A stretch of DNA of 43,833 nt. Origin: an uncultured Chloroflexota bacterium. Its GTDB lineage: Bacteria > Chloroflexota > Anaerolineae > Anaerolineales > Villigracilaceae. How positions within the stretch are numbered: the stretch's first letter is position 1; the number at the start of each line of letters is the position of its first letter. A program made the position numbers and the translations under genes. The stretch lies in contig CAIWRB010000095.1 of the NCBI GenBank assembly GCA_903914955.1, positions 1 through 43,833 on the forward strand, in the 5' to 3' direction. A model generated the notes under the pieces. The model was given only the letters and a program-made list of their open reading frames with translations. It ran no database searches and was not told where the DNA came from. Of the stretch, positions 1 through 7,391 are shown piece by piece.

Positions 1-234
1 AGAATGGGCTGGTCGTGCAGTCGTATTGGTTGATCCGCGCGGTACTTCGCAACGATGCTCTGGCTGTGGTTGGGTTGTTCAAAAAGATTTGTCAGTTCGT
101 GTCCATGATTGTCCTTCGTGTGGTTTGATTCTTGATCGTGATTTGAACGCTTCGCTAAACATAGAAGCTCTCGGACTAGAGAGCCTGGGCCTTGCCCTGG
201 AAGCCCCCGCCTTTAGGCGTGGGGAGTAGTCACG
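1..234 (+). mobile_element. IS200/IS605-type element, right end
   Basis: The 3' part of tnpB is followed at 204-224 by an imperfect hairpin (CCCCCGCC, loop TTTA, GGCGTGGGG) and then AGTAGTCAC, the usual arrangement at the right end of these single-strand-transposing elements. Such ends lack terminal inverted repeats. The exact right boundary is inferred to lie around 230-234. The 3' region of tnpB together with this hairpin is also where the element's guide RNA (omega or reRNA) scaffold is normally encoded. The left end is outside the window. The element lands only a few bases upstream of the next gene. Confidence 0.75.
2..229 (+). CDS. tnpB: TnpB C-terminal fragment (IS200/IS605 family), cut by window edge
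   Basis: The reading frame is open from base 2 and ends with TAG at 227-229, so only the last 75 or so residues of the protein lie in the window. They hold the TnpB zinc-finger with two CxxC pairs (CSGC and CPSC) followed by DRDLNASLNI, the last RuvC-like aspartate block of TnpB proteins. TnpB is the RNA-guided nuclease carried by these elements (family knowledge). The apparent TTG at 26 is internal, because the frame continues upstream with residues typical of TnpB. The tail after the RuvC block is rich in Leu, Ala and Gly and overlaps the structured right end of the element. Whether the full gene is intact cannot be seen here. Confidence 0.88.
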   Translation, partial: EWAGRAVVLVDPRGTSQRCSGCGWVVQKDLSVRVHDCPSCGLILDRDLNASLNIEALGLESLGLALEAPAFRRGE

Positions 235-237
235 TTA

Positions 238-642
238 ATGAATTCCCTCACCCTCACAACTGAACAACTTCAAAAAATGATCGCGCATGTCCAAGCCCAT
301 GCGCCACTCGAGGCTTGCGGTCTTTTGGCAGGGCGAGGCTCAACAGTGGAATCTGTGCTTGCGGTGGCGAATCAGGCTCAAAGTCAGGTGAGATTCGTGA
401 TGGATCCCATCGAGCAGTACCAAGCATTCGAATGGATCGACTCAAATGAACTGGACTTGATCGGGATCTTCCACTCGCATCCAAAGGGACCCGAAACTGT
501 TTCGCCAACTGACATAACGCAGGCCGCCTATGCTGTCGTGCAGATCATCCTCGCGCCCGTGGAAAACGCGGAAATGTGGCGCGCCCGCGGTTTTTGGCTG
601 GAGGCTGACTCCTATCGTGAAGTGATTTTACAGATTATCTAA
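238..642 (+). CDS. M67-family (JAMM/MPN+) metallopeptidase
   Basis: A 134-residue single-domain protein with a complete JAMM zinc site: Glu25 in LEACGLLAG, then His79, His81, Ser89 and Asp92 in the HxH(x7)SxxD pattern (HSHPKGPETVSPTD). Bacterial stand-alone JAMM proteins of this size remove C-terminal residues from ubiquitin-like sulfur carriers such as CysO, or cleave related isopeptide-type bonds in the cytoplasm (family knowledge). No sulfur-carrier or E1-like gene is next to it, so the substrate is unknown. The start ATG lies 4-8 bp past the tnpB element end and I see no convincing ribosome binding site, so the insertion may have replaced its promoter. Confidence 0.85.
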   Translation: MNSLTLTTEQLQKMIAHVQAHAPLEACGLLAGRGSTVESVLAVANQAQSQVRFVMDPIEQYQAFEWIDSNELDLIGIFHSHPKGPETVSPTDITQAAYAVVQIILAPVENAEMWRARGFWLEADSYREVILQII

Positions 643-716
643 GCAACCTTATTTCATTTTACGTGTTTTTATCACTACATTTCATCATATAGACATAATT
701 CTCTGGAGGAGTTTCA

Positions 717-1382
717 ATGCAAATCGCATTCAATATTGGGGTAATTTTTCTGGCTTATTTACTTGGCTCAGTCCCCTTTGGATTGCTAATCGTTAAACTA
801 AAAACAGGAAAAGATATTCGTGAAGTGGAAAGCGGCCGCACCGGCGGAACGAATGCCATGCGCGCGGCAGGTTTTTGGGCTGGCATTTTCACCGCTATTC
901 TCGATATTTTGAAAGGCGCTGCCGCCGTCTGGCTGGCTCAATGGCTTATAAAAGATAACCAGTGGGTGCATGTGATTGCGCCAATTGCTGCGATTCTCGG
1001 ACATAACTATTCCATTTTTCTTGCGGAACGGACTGACAAGGGAAAATTCCGTTTACGCGGCGGCGCGGGCGGCGCGCCATCCATCGGCGGCGCCATGGGA
1101 CTTTGGCCCGCTTCAGTCCTGATCATTCTGCCACTCGGCATGTTGACCTTCTTCACTATCGGTATCGCATCCATTACTACTATATCAGTGGCGTTATTTG
1201 CCATCATTGTCTTTGCAGTCCGGGCATTACTGTTTGGTGGTCAATGGGTAGATGTTTGGTATGGCGTCGGCGCGGAAATTTTACTCATGTGGGCATTGCG
1301 TCCAAATCTCAAAAAATTATTCGAAGGTAATGAGCGCGTGGTGAAATATAGTCTGAACGGCTGGTTGAGAGCGAAGCGTTAA
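717..1382 (+). CDS. plsY: Glycerol-3-phosphate acyltransferase PlsY, divergent
   Basis: A 221-residue polytopic membrane protein with the PlsY layout. PlsY transfers the acyl group of acyl-phosphate to glycerol-3-phosphate, the first step of phospholipid synthesis. Visible landmarks are LLGSVPFG, then SGRTGGTNAMRAAG in place of the usual GSGNIGATN, LDILKG, and GHNYSIFLAE. The third motif, usually GGKGVAT, is replaced by RGGAGGAPSIGG. The divergence is consistent across all glycine-rich loops, suggesting a subfamily and not a decayed gene. A good ribosome binding site (TGGAGGAG) lies at 703-710, about 6 bases before the ATG. It is convergent with the SDR gene that follows. Confidence 0.82.
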   Translation: MQIAFNIGVIFLAYLLGSVPFGLLIVKLKTGKDIREVESGRTGGTNAMRAAGFWAGIFTAILDILKGAAAVWLAQWLIKDNQWVHVIAPIAAILGHNYSIFLAERTDKGKFRLRGGAGGAPSIGGAMGLWPASVLIILPLGMLTFFTIGIASITTISVALFAIIVFAVRALLFGGQWVDVWYGVGAEILLMWALRPNLKKLFEGNERVVKYSLNGWLRAKR

Positions 1383-1518
1383 GAGAAGAACGTCAGTGAT
1401 CAATGAAAAATAGTGATTTGAGTCCTTGTCCTCTGACGCAAATAGCGCGCGTGAAACGATCTGCTTCTTTCGAATTATGTACAGACATAAGACTTATATT
1501 GACTTCTCAATATTCCCG

Positions 1519-2532
1519 CTACTTCCCATACCTCTTCTTTATCTCCGGCAGGAAATAATCATCGAAGAATCTGTCCACATCATAATCAGGTTTCCAGTTC
1601 CATTCGGAGCGGGCTAGTGAATCATCCACATCTTCAGGCCATGAATCAACGATGCCCTGTCGGCGCGGATTTGAGTCAAAGGTGATATTCGCATCGGGGA
1701 AAGCCTTGAGCGCGCGCTGACGGAATTCTTCGGCAGTGATGGCGAAGGCCGCAATATTGTAAACACTATTGGAAAGTTTCTCGCGCGCCACATCCATCAG
1801 CATCAAAAGGGATTTGATCGCATCCGGCATAGCCATGAAGGAAATTTTCGTGTCGGCGCGCACAAAACATGAATACGGTTTACCCTGCGTCGCAGCATGA
1901 AGCATCTCAGGACCGTAGTCACTGGTTCCACCGCTGGGCAGGGTGAAGGCGCTAACCAGCCCAGGAAAGCGAATCGCCCGAAAGTCGAGCATGACCGGCG
2001 GGTTCGCGTCCAAATGTTTTTGACCATAATATTTCCCGTAATACATCCCCAATTTTTCACAATACAATTTATTGCATCCGTACATGGTGTGCGGCATATT
2101 CCAATCATCTTCTTTAACCCCCCCCGCTTTGTTTTTCTCTACAATACTCGGCATCCCATAGGCGGCGATGGAACTTGGAAATAAGAACTTGACAGCCTTG
2201 CCATATTTTTCAGAACGATAGGCCGCCAGCATCAGCAGCTGCATCGTGCCTTCCACATTGATTCGATGCGCCTCTTCGGTTGCGACCTCAGCCTTTGATG
2301 AAAGCGAAGCCGCAAGATGAAAGATAACATCGAAATCGTAATCATAAAAAGTTTTGATCTTATAAACCAGATCCCCCTGTACATGCTCCGCCGAAAGTGT
2401 TTTGATCGAATCCGGCAGCGGCATAAAATCTGCAGTCACAATTCGATAGCCGCCCCGTTTCGCCAGTTCCTGTACGAGCGCCTGACCAATTTCACCGCAC
2501 GCGCCTGTCACAAGCACTTGTTTTTCGCTCAT
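1519..2532 (-). CDS. NAD-dependent SDR, L-threonine 3-dehydrogenase-like epimerase family
   Basis: A 337-residue extended short-chain dehydrogenase. The N-terminal Rossmann motif is GACGEIG (Gly10, Gly13, Gly16), with the catalytic Ser near 120-121 and YGCNK (Tyr151, Lys155). The second half (RFPGLVSAFTLPSGGTSDYG, MAMPDAIKSLLMLM, YNIAAFAITAEEF, DSWPEDVDDSLARSEW) follows the pattern of SDR-type L-threonine 3-dehydrogenases, which oxidise threonine to 2-amino-3-ketobutyrate. A nucleotide-sugar epimerase function cannot be excluded because both share the fold. It is preceded (reading leftward) by GGAGCGAAC just before its ATG and transcribed divergently from the lipoprotein gene at 2585 over a 52-bp gap. 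Confidence 0.8.
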   Translation of the reverse strand: MSEKQVLVTGACGEIGQALVQELAKRGGYRIVTADFMPLPDSIKTLSAEHVQGDLVYKIKTFYDYDFDVIFHLAASLSSKAEVATEEAHRINVEGTMQLLMLAAYRSEKYGKAVKFLFPSSIAAYGMPSIVEKNKAGGVKEDDWNMPHTMYGCNKLYCEKLGMYYGKYYGQKHLDANPPVMLDFRAIRFPGLVSAFTLPSGGTSDYGPEMLHAATQGKPYSCFVRADTKISFMAMPDAIKSLLMLMDVAREKLSNSVYNIAAFAITAEEFRQRALKAFPDANITFDSNPRRQGIVDSWPEDVDDSLARSEWNWKPDYDVDRFFDDYFLPEIKKRYGK

Positions 2533-2584
2533 GTTCGCTCCTTATATGCTAGAATAAAGTTTACATTATTTTACGACACAATCC

Positions 2585-3418
2585 ATGAAAGCCTGTTATC
2601 AAAAATATCTTATATCATTACGAAGGCCTTCGTCATTGCGAGGACTATGCTCTGTTCTCGCAATGACAATGATCTTCACATCCTGCACCTCATTGGATTC
2701 TTTGAATGTTACGCCTGTTGAAATTCCTGCAACTGAGACAGTGCTTCCCTCACCGACCATAGACTGGTTCCCATCAACAGCCACTCCTACGCCGGGAGTT
2801 TTTGCCACCCACCCAGCCACCCCAGAGATGCGTCCCGGCCTCGGCGAAACCTCGGTCACTGACGATTTCTCCGACCCATCCATTTGGGACATTGCCGCAT
2901 CTGATGAAGCCAGCGCAGCCATTGAAAACAACAGACTGGTCCTCGCCGCGCAAAGCGGAGTATATATGCTCAGCTTCCGTCACGATCTTGTACTGGATGA
3001 TCACTACGCAGAGATCACCGCACGCCCAAGTTTATGCCGCGGCAATGATGAGTATGGAATTTTAATACGCGCCAGCACAGCTGCATATTATCGCATTGCA
3101 TTATCGTGCAATGGAACAGTTCATGTTGACAGGCTGAACCATGGAACAAAACTGACTCTGCAAAAGCCACTTCCCAGCGGAGATGTGCCTCCGGGCGCGC
3201 CGAGCGAAGTCCGTATTGGGATATGGGCGGTCGGTGCAGAAATGCGTCTATTCCTGAACGGACGCTATCAGTTCAGCATCCGCGAGCCAAGTTTCCCAAG
3301 TGGAACGATCGGGGTCTTCGTTAGCTCAGCCGGTGACACCGCCGTAATCGTATCGTTCTCGAATCTGGTGATCCAAAATGTGGATTACATCCTGCCAACC
3401 AGAACACCGCTGCCATAA
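2585..3418 (+). CDS. Predicted lipoprotein with a concanavalin-like beta-sandwich domain
   Basis: A 277-residue protein. A hydrophobic segment ends in IFTSC, a lipobox with acceptor Cys at about residue 34, followed by a Thr/Pro/Ser-rich linker and a domain from about residue 95 to 265. That domain (DDFSDPSIWDI, NRLVLAAQSGVYMLSF, YGILIRASTAAYYRIAL, VRIGIWAVGAEMRLFLNG, GTIGVFVSSAGDTAVIVSFSNLVI) has the strand pattern of LamG or 3-keto-disaccharide-hydrolase-like beta sandwiches. These bind or process carbohydrate in other proteins, but no catalytic residues can be assigned here. Part of the signal sequence is encoded by the dispersed repeat at 2621-2667. A later ATG at 2664 would leave only MTMIFTSC, too short for a signal peptide, which favours the upstream start. 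Confidence 0.7.
   Translation: MKACYQKYLISLRRPSSLRGLCSVLAMTMIFTSCTSLDSLNVTPVEIPATETVLPSPTIDWFPSTATPTPGVFATHPATPEMRPGLGETSVTDDFSDPSIWDIAASDEASAAIENNRLVLAAQSGVYMLSFRHDLVLDDHYAEITARPSLCRGNDEYGILIRASTAAYYRIALSCNGTVHVDRLNHGTKLTLQKPLPSGDVPPGAPSEVRIGIWAVGAEMRLFLNGRYQFSIREPSFPSGTIGVFVSSAGDTAVIVSFSNLVIQNVDYILPTRTPLP
2621..2667. repeat. Dispersed palindromic repeat, short copy, inside a signal-peptide coding region
   Basis: A perfect palindrome CGAAGGCCTTCG (2621-2632) is followed by an inverted repeat GTCATTGCGAG (2632-2642) and CTCGCAATGAC (2657-2667). Related sequence is found at 29226-29332 and 34297-34377. The copy lies in frame inside the first 30 codons of the lipoprotein gene. Confidence 0.7.
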
Positions 3419-3445
3419 TAGATTGGTGATTTTGGATTTCCAACA

Positions 3446-4438
3446 ATGATCAACTCTTCGAATTTCATCCATATCTCATATACCCCTGACCTTACTGAAG
3501 GCGGGATCGCGTATGCGCTGCGGTCTTTGCTTTATTCTATTGATGATACAAGCGAAAACATCTACGACCGGCTGCGCCGCTTGGTGGCAGAAGCGGCTGT
3601 GGAACTGGCGTTTCGGCGCCATCTTTCACAGCAGGCTGTTCCCTTTGACGTAACATCTGCAATGCCATTCACCAACCCGGGCAAATTTTTTGTTGAACTT
3701 GGCAGACATCGCTGTGATATAAAATCGTTTCTTGTTTCACGTCGCGATCAAATTTCAGAAATACATCGCAACCCAAACGTGATCTTGAACGCGCCCGCGC
3801 TTGTGCTGTCAGATCATCACATGATCGATGGGCATACAGATAACGATCTTTATTTATTCGCATTTCTTTCAGGGGTGATCGCGGCTTCGCAGGATGATCT
3901 TAAAAAAGTAATTAAAACAAACCAACCGCATTATTTGATGTATGCCATGCCGGCAGCGTGGCGCAAACCGTTGAAATGGAATCCACTTGGGCCGCTAGTT
4001 TTGAAGTCCGAATCAGAGGCACAGCTGCTGATCAAAATCAGCGGGCAGGATGGGGCGCGGGAGTTTTTTACGCGGCTGGTTAATCTGCCGTCGAAAACAC
4101 GTGTTACCATCGAAGATCCTTTTTATTCGATCACATCGGTTCATGCCAAAAATATGCCTTCGGCGCGTTTGGGAATTCATAGTCGGGCATATCCGCAAAC
4201 GCATATGATCTCAGCGTTTGATTGGGGTAATATTTGGGTGTACGGCATGCAGATCATCCTGACGGGTTTTATTCCACGCGGCGAGTTTCGGCAGCGCGCG
4301 AAAATGCTCGCGCCGAATTCGCATGTCTTCCAATATGATCATACAAAAACAAAGAATCTGGCCGTGCCGGTCTCAAATTTGAATCCATTAGAGGATCGGT
4401 TCACGCGTGTGCAGGAATGGAAAGCCGCCCAGGCGTGA
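3446..4438 (+). CDS. Conserved-looking protein of unknown function
   Basis: A 330-residue protein with no recognised domain. It has no signal peptide or membrane segment, so it is probably cytoplasmic. The N-terminal part (SYTPDLTEGGIAYALRSL and then FDVTSAMPFTNPGKFFVELGRHRCDIKSFLVSRRDQI) is rich in charged residues and contains a D-I-K triad after a beta-like stretch. This is faintly reminiscent of PD-(D/E)xK nuclease cores but is not enough to assign one. The remainder looks mixed alpha/beta with a few aromatic clusters (FDWGNIWVYGMQI). It follows the lipoprotein gene by 27 bp on the same strand with no clear ribosome binding site. Coding is supported by length and by the codon use shared with its neighbours. 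Confidence 0.6.
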   Translation: MINSSNFIHISYTPDLTEGGIAYALRSLLYSIDDTSENIYDRLRRLVAEAAVELAFRRHLSQQAVPFDVTSAMPFTNPGKFFVELGRHRCDIKSFLVSRRDQISEIHRNPNVILNAPALVLSDHHMIDGHTDNDLYLFAFLSGVIAASQDDLKKVIKTNQPHYLMYAMPAAWRKPLKWNPLGPLVLKSESEAQLLIKISGQDGAREFFTRLVNLPSKTRVTIEDPFYSITSVHAKNMPSARLGIHSRAYPQTHMISAFDWGNIWVYGMQIILTGFIPRGEFRQRAKMLAPNSHVFQYDHTKTKNLAVPVSNLNPLEDRFTRVQEWKAAQA

Positions 4439-4522
4439 AAAAATTGACCAGTAATTGACCATGAATCTGCATGATTTTCCCCTTGCTTATTCGTTTTTAA
4501 GGTAATATTATGAACATAGAAC

Positions 4523-5347
4523 ATGGAATCTACAAAACAAGAACCTATTCCCAAACCTGACCCAAGACCTGCGCGAAAAACAACAGCCAAACCGCGCATC
4601 TCAAACGCGTTTACAACCACATTGGGTGTTGCGATCCTGGTCGCGACTCTCTTTACCGCGTGGACTCCAGCGAGTATATTCTCAAACAACTTTGAAGAGC
4701 AATTGCTTTTGATGCTCACACCGCAAGTGGAAAAGAATCCAATCATCATTACCTCTCAGCCGCAGTTGCGCATTGGCATTGTCGCGGGACATTCCGGCAA
4801 CGACTCGGGCGCTGTGTGCTACGACGAAAATGGGCAAGTGACGCTTACAGAAGCCGATGTGAATAGCAAGATCGCCAACCTCGTGAAGGATAATCTGGTC
4901 GCGGAAAGCTATCAAGTTGACCTACTCAACGAGTTCGATACGCGCTTGAACGGGTATCGCGCCGTGGTGCTTCTTTCCATTCATAATGACTCCTGTGAAT
5001 ATGTAAACGACCAGGCGACAGGTTTCAAGGTGGCTTCATCGCTTGATACGCATGATATCAACCGAGCGCAGCGTCTCACCGCATGTCTGGTAGATAGGTA
5101 TGAACACACCACGGGAATGACCTTCCATGCGGGCAGCATCACCGGCGATATGCGCGAATATCATGCCTTTTCTGAAGTTGACCCGAATACGATCACAGCA
5201 ATTATTGAAACCGGATTTTTATATCTCGACCGTGAAATACTTACCACCGAAACTGAGCGGGTGGCACAGGGAGTAACTCAGGGGATCCTGTGTTTCCTCA
5301 AGAACGAAAGCGTACCGCCGACACCACTCCCGACAGTTGCACCATGA
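4523..5347 (+). CDS. N-acetylmuramoyl-L-alanine amidase (Amidase_3), membrane-anchored
   Basis: A 274-residue protein with a short basic N-terminus, a transmembrane or signal-anchor segment at about residues 32-50, and an Amidase_3 domain from about 80 to 260. Zinc ligands are visible as His90 (AGHSG), Glu110 (LTEADVN) and His154 (LSIHNDS), and the catalytic Glu229 sits in IIETGF. The enzyme cleaves the bond between N-acetylmuramic acid and the L-Ala of the peptide stem. Its stop overlaps the start of the next gene (ATGA at 5344-5347), which indicates translational coupling with the L,D-transpeptidase and a shared role in peptidoglycan remodelling. An N-terminal catalytic site facing outside is inferred. 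Confidence 0.88.
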   Translation: MESTKQEPIPKPDPRPARKTTAKPRISNAFTTTLGVAILVATLFTAWTPASIFSNNFEEQLLLMLTPQVEKNPIIITSQPQLRIGIVAGHSGNDSGAVCYDENGQVTLTEADVNSKIANLVKDNLVAESYQVDLLNEFDTRLNGYRAVVLLSIHNDSCEYVNDQATGFKVASSLDTHDINRAQRLTACLVDRYEHTTGMTFHAGSITGDMREYHAFSEVDPNTITAIIETGFLYLDREILTTETERVAQGVTQGILCFLKNESVPPTPLPTVAP

Positions 5348-6066
5348 ACAATTCGCCCGATTCTCCACGACGAGGCAAGTTATACCCAGCGTTGATCATT
5401 TTCCTGATCTGTACTGTGGTCGGAGTTGCGGCATGGACGGCAAGTTCATCCCCTGCATTTGGTTTGACGAGCGAGGCGCCAACCCCCACGCATTCAAGTC
5501 CGTTTGCATTGGCGCAGATCGCAAAACCTACCTACACACCATCCCCAACCATTCCGCCCTCTGCGACCCTCCAGCCGACAAACACACCCGAATCATTGGC
5601 AATTGCAGAGATCGTGCTAGATACGCCAACCACCGAATACACCGCGCCGATAAATCCATCCGCCGCAATCTCAGCTCCATCTTATAGTGGAAACAAATAC
5701 ATTCTGGTGGACATCTCTGAACAACACATGTATGTATATGAAGGCGATACGATTATTTATAGCTTCGTCTCGTCCACTGGAATGGGAAACGCCACACGCG
5801 TTGGATTGTTCAGTGTGTTGGATAAAATCCCGAGCGCTTACGGAGCCACCTGGGATATCTGGATGCCGAACTGGCTTGGCATTTACTACTCTGGCAGTTT
5901 GGAAAATGGGATTCACGCCCTGCCAATCCTTCCAAACGGAGCAACTTTATGGGAAGGATATTTGGGTGTGCCAATTTCCTTTGGATGCGTGGTGCTCGGA
6001 ACGTATGAAGCTCAACTCCTCTATGATTGGGCAGAGCTCGGCACACCTGTTGAGATTCAATGGTAA
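5344..6066 (+). CDS. L,D-transpeptidase (YkuD), membrane-anchored
   Basis: A 240-residue protein starting at ATG 5344, inside the ATGA overlap with the amidase gene; the in-frame upstream start at 5290 is less likely because it would overlap by 58 bases. It has one membrane anchor (YPALIIFLICTVVGVAAW), a Thr/Pro-rich linker from about 45 to 100, and a YkuD domain from about 115 to the end. The domain begins KYILVDISEQHMYVYEG. The catalytic Cys215 lies in SFGCVVL, where most family members have SHGCxRL, so the histidine next to the glycine is replaced by Phe. A second conserved His is present in GIHALP. L,D-transpeptidases form 3-3 cross-links in peptidoglycan or attach proteins to it. Confidence 0.85.
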   Translation: MNNSPDSPRRGKLYPALIIFLICTVVGVAAWTASSSPAFGLTSEAPTPTHSSPFALAQIAKPTYTPSPTIPPSATLQPTNTPESLAIAEIVLDTPTTEYTAPINPSAAISAPSYSGNKYILVDISEQHMYVYEGDTIIYSFVSSTGMGNATRVGLFSVLDKIPSAYGATWDIWMPNWLGIYYSGSLENGIHALPILPNGATLWEGYLGVPISFGCVVLGTYEAQLLYDWAELGTPVEIQW

Positions 6067-6156
6067 CCAACAGATCTTTTCGAAAGTCTAAGGCTTTTAA
6101 TTTAACCTTGATGGCTCCTAATTACGTCTATATGCTTACTTTACCGAAGGTGACCC

Positions 6157-7353
6157 ATGAATGATCGTTTTATCGAATCTCGTGAAGCTTTATCGTACGC
6201 CCGCCAGGCTTTGAAAAATGGATCCATGGCAGAAGCGCGTCAATGGGCGGAACGCGCTGCCGAGCTTGCCCCTCAGAGCGAAGATCCGTGGCTGGTGCTT
6301 GCGGCGGCGGTCAGCCCGTCCGAAAGTATGGAGTACATCCGCAAGGCGCTGGAGGCTAATCCGGATAGTCTGCGCGCAAAGAAGGGGATGGAATGGGCCA
6401 TGCAAAGGGTCAACCAGACTCCAAAAGATGGGGCCAGCCCAAGGAAACAGGAGCAGGTCAGGGAGCCGGTAAAGAACGGAAATGTAAAAAATCCCAAGAA
6501 GCGTAAGCTGCTCCCCATCCTGTTGATCGTGATGGGATGCGCTGTCTTTTTATTTGCGGCATGGTCGGCGGTGACTTCGCCCGTACTTGCATCCATTATC
6601 AACATGGCGGCGCCAAAGGCAGAGCAAGCGCCTACGCATCTGCAATCGTTTGCACAGGTGGATATTGCAAAATCAGTCGCGGTGGATGTGCCTGCAATAT
6701 CACAACCAACAGCCCAGGCAACAATACCAACAGCGACGAGTCAACCACTGATCGCCAGCGTTGCTCCGACAAATACACAACAAGCAGTTCAGGCGGCAGT
6801 TGTTCCAGTAGACACGCAAATCACTGAAGCGACGGATGCGCCGACGAGTACTCCAATTGTCGCGCCGACTGAAGCACTGCCCGAAACAACGAGCATACCC
6901 GGTGTGGTATTTGCCGAGATCGTTGCAGATACCCCGACATCAGAATTCGCTGCTCCAACGGCTGCGGCTATTATTCTCCCATCAACCACCGGGAGCGGTG
7001 GTGAGCATTGGATCGATGTTGATCTTTCACAACAGCGCGTGTATGCATATGAAGGCGATACTGTCGTCAATTCCTTTATTGTTTCAACCGGTACCTGGCA
7101 GACACCGACCGTGACCGGTCAATACCATATTTGGATCAAGCTGCTTTCGACGCCAATGTCTGGTCCAGGATACTATTTACCTGGTGTTCCCTACACGATG
7201 TATTTTTATAAAGGCTATGCCCTGCACGGCACATACTGGCATAATAATTTTGGTACGCCCATGAGCCACGGCTGTGTCAATCTTTCAATACCTGATTCTG
7301 AGTGGTTATATAATTTTTCCTCCGTTGGAACATTGGTGAATGTACATTATTAA
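6157..7353 (+). CDS. L,D-transpeptidase (YkuD) with cytoplasmic TPR-like N-terminus
   Basis: A 398-residue protein. Residues 1-80 (ALSYARQALKNGSMAEARQW, SEDPWLVLAAAVS, EYIRKALEANPDS) look like two tetratricopeptide-type helical hairpins. A transmembrane segment follows at about 115-135, then a low-complexity Ala/Thr/Pro linker to about 280 and the YkuD domain to the end. The catalytic Cys373 sits in SHGCVNLS, with HGTYWHNNFG upstream, so the active site is complete. The arrangement places the helical repeats in the cytoplasm and the catalytic domain outside, which could couple an internal partner to wall cross-linking. The start has AAGGTG five bases before the ATG. Confidence 0.87.
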   Translation: MNDRFIESREALSYARQALKNGSMAEARQWAERAAELAPQSEDPWLVLAAAVSPSESMEYIRKALEANPDSLRAKKGMEWAMQRVNQTPKDGASPRKQEQVREPVKNGNVKNPKKRKLLPILLIVMGCAVFLFAAWSAVTSPVLASIINMAAPKAEQAPTHLQSFAQVDIAKSVAVDVPAISQPTAQATIPTATSQPLIASVAPTNTQQAVQAAVVPVDTQITEATDAPTSTPIVAPTEALPETTSIPGVVFAEIVADTPTSEFAAPTAAAIILPSTTGSGGEHWIDVDLSQQRVYAYEGDTVVNSFIVSTGTWQTPTVTGQYHIWIKLLSTPMSGPGYYLPGVPYTMYFYKGYALHGTYWHNNFGTPMSHGCVNLSIPDSEWLYNFSSVGTLVNVHY

Positions 7354-7391
7354 TGGGAAGGAAATAGGCAAAGACAGGTGAAAAGGCTTTA

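Noticed and set aside
3446-4438. PD-(D/E)xK nuclease assignment
   Set aside because: Only a weak D-I-K resemblance; no full motif set or nuclease context.
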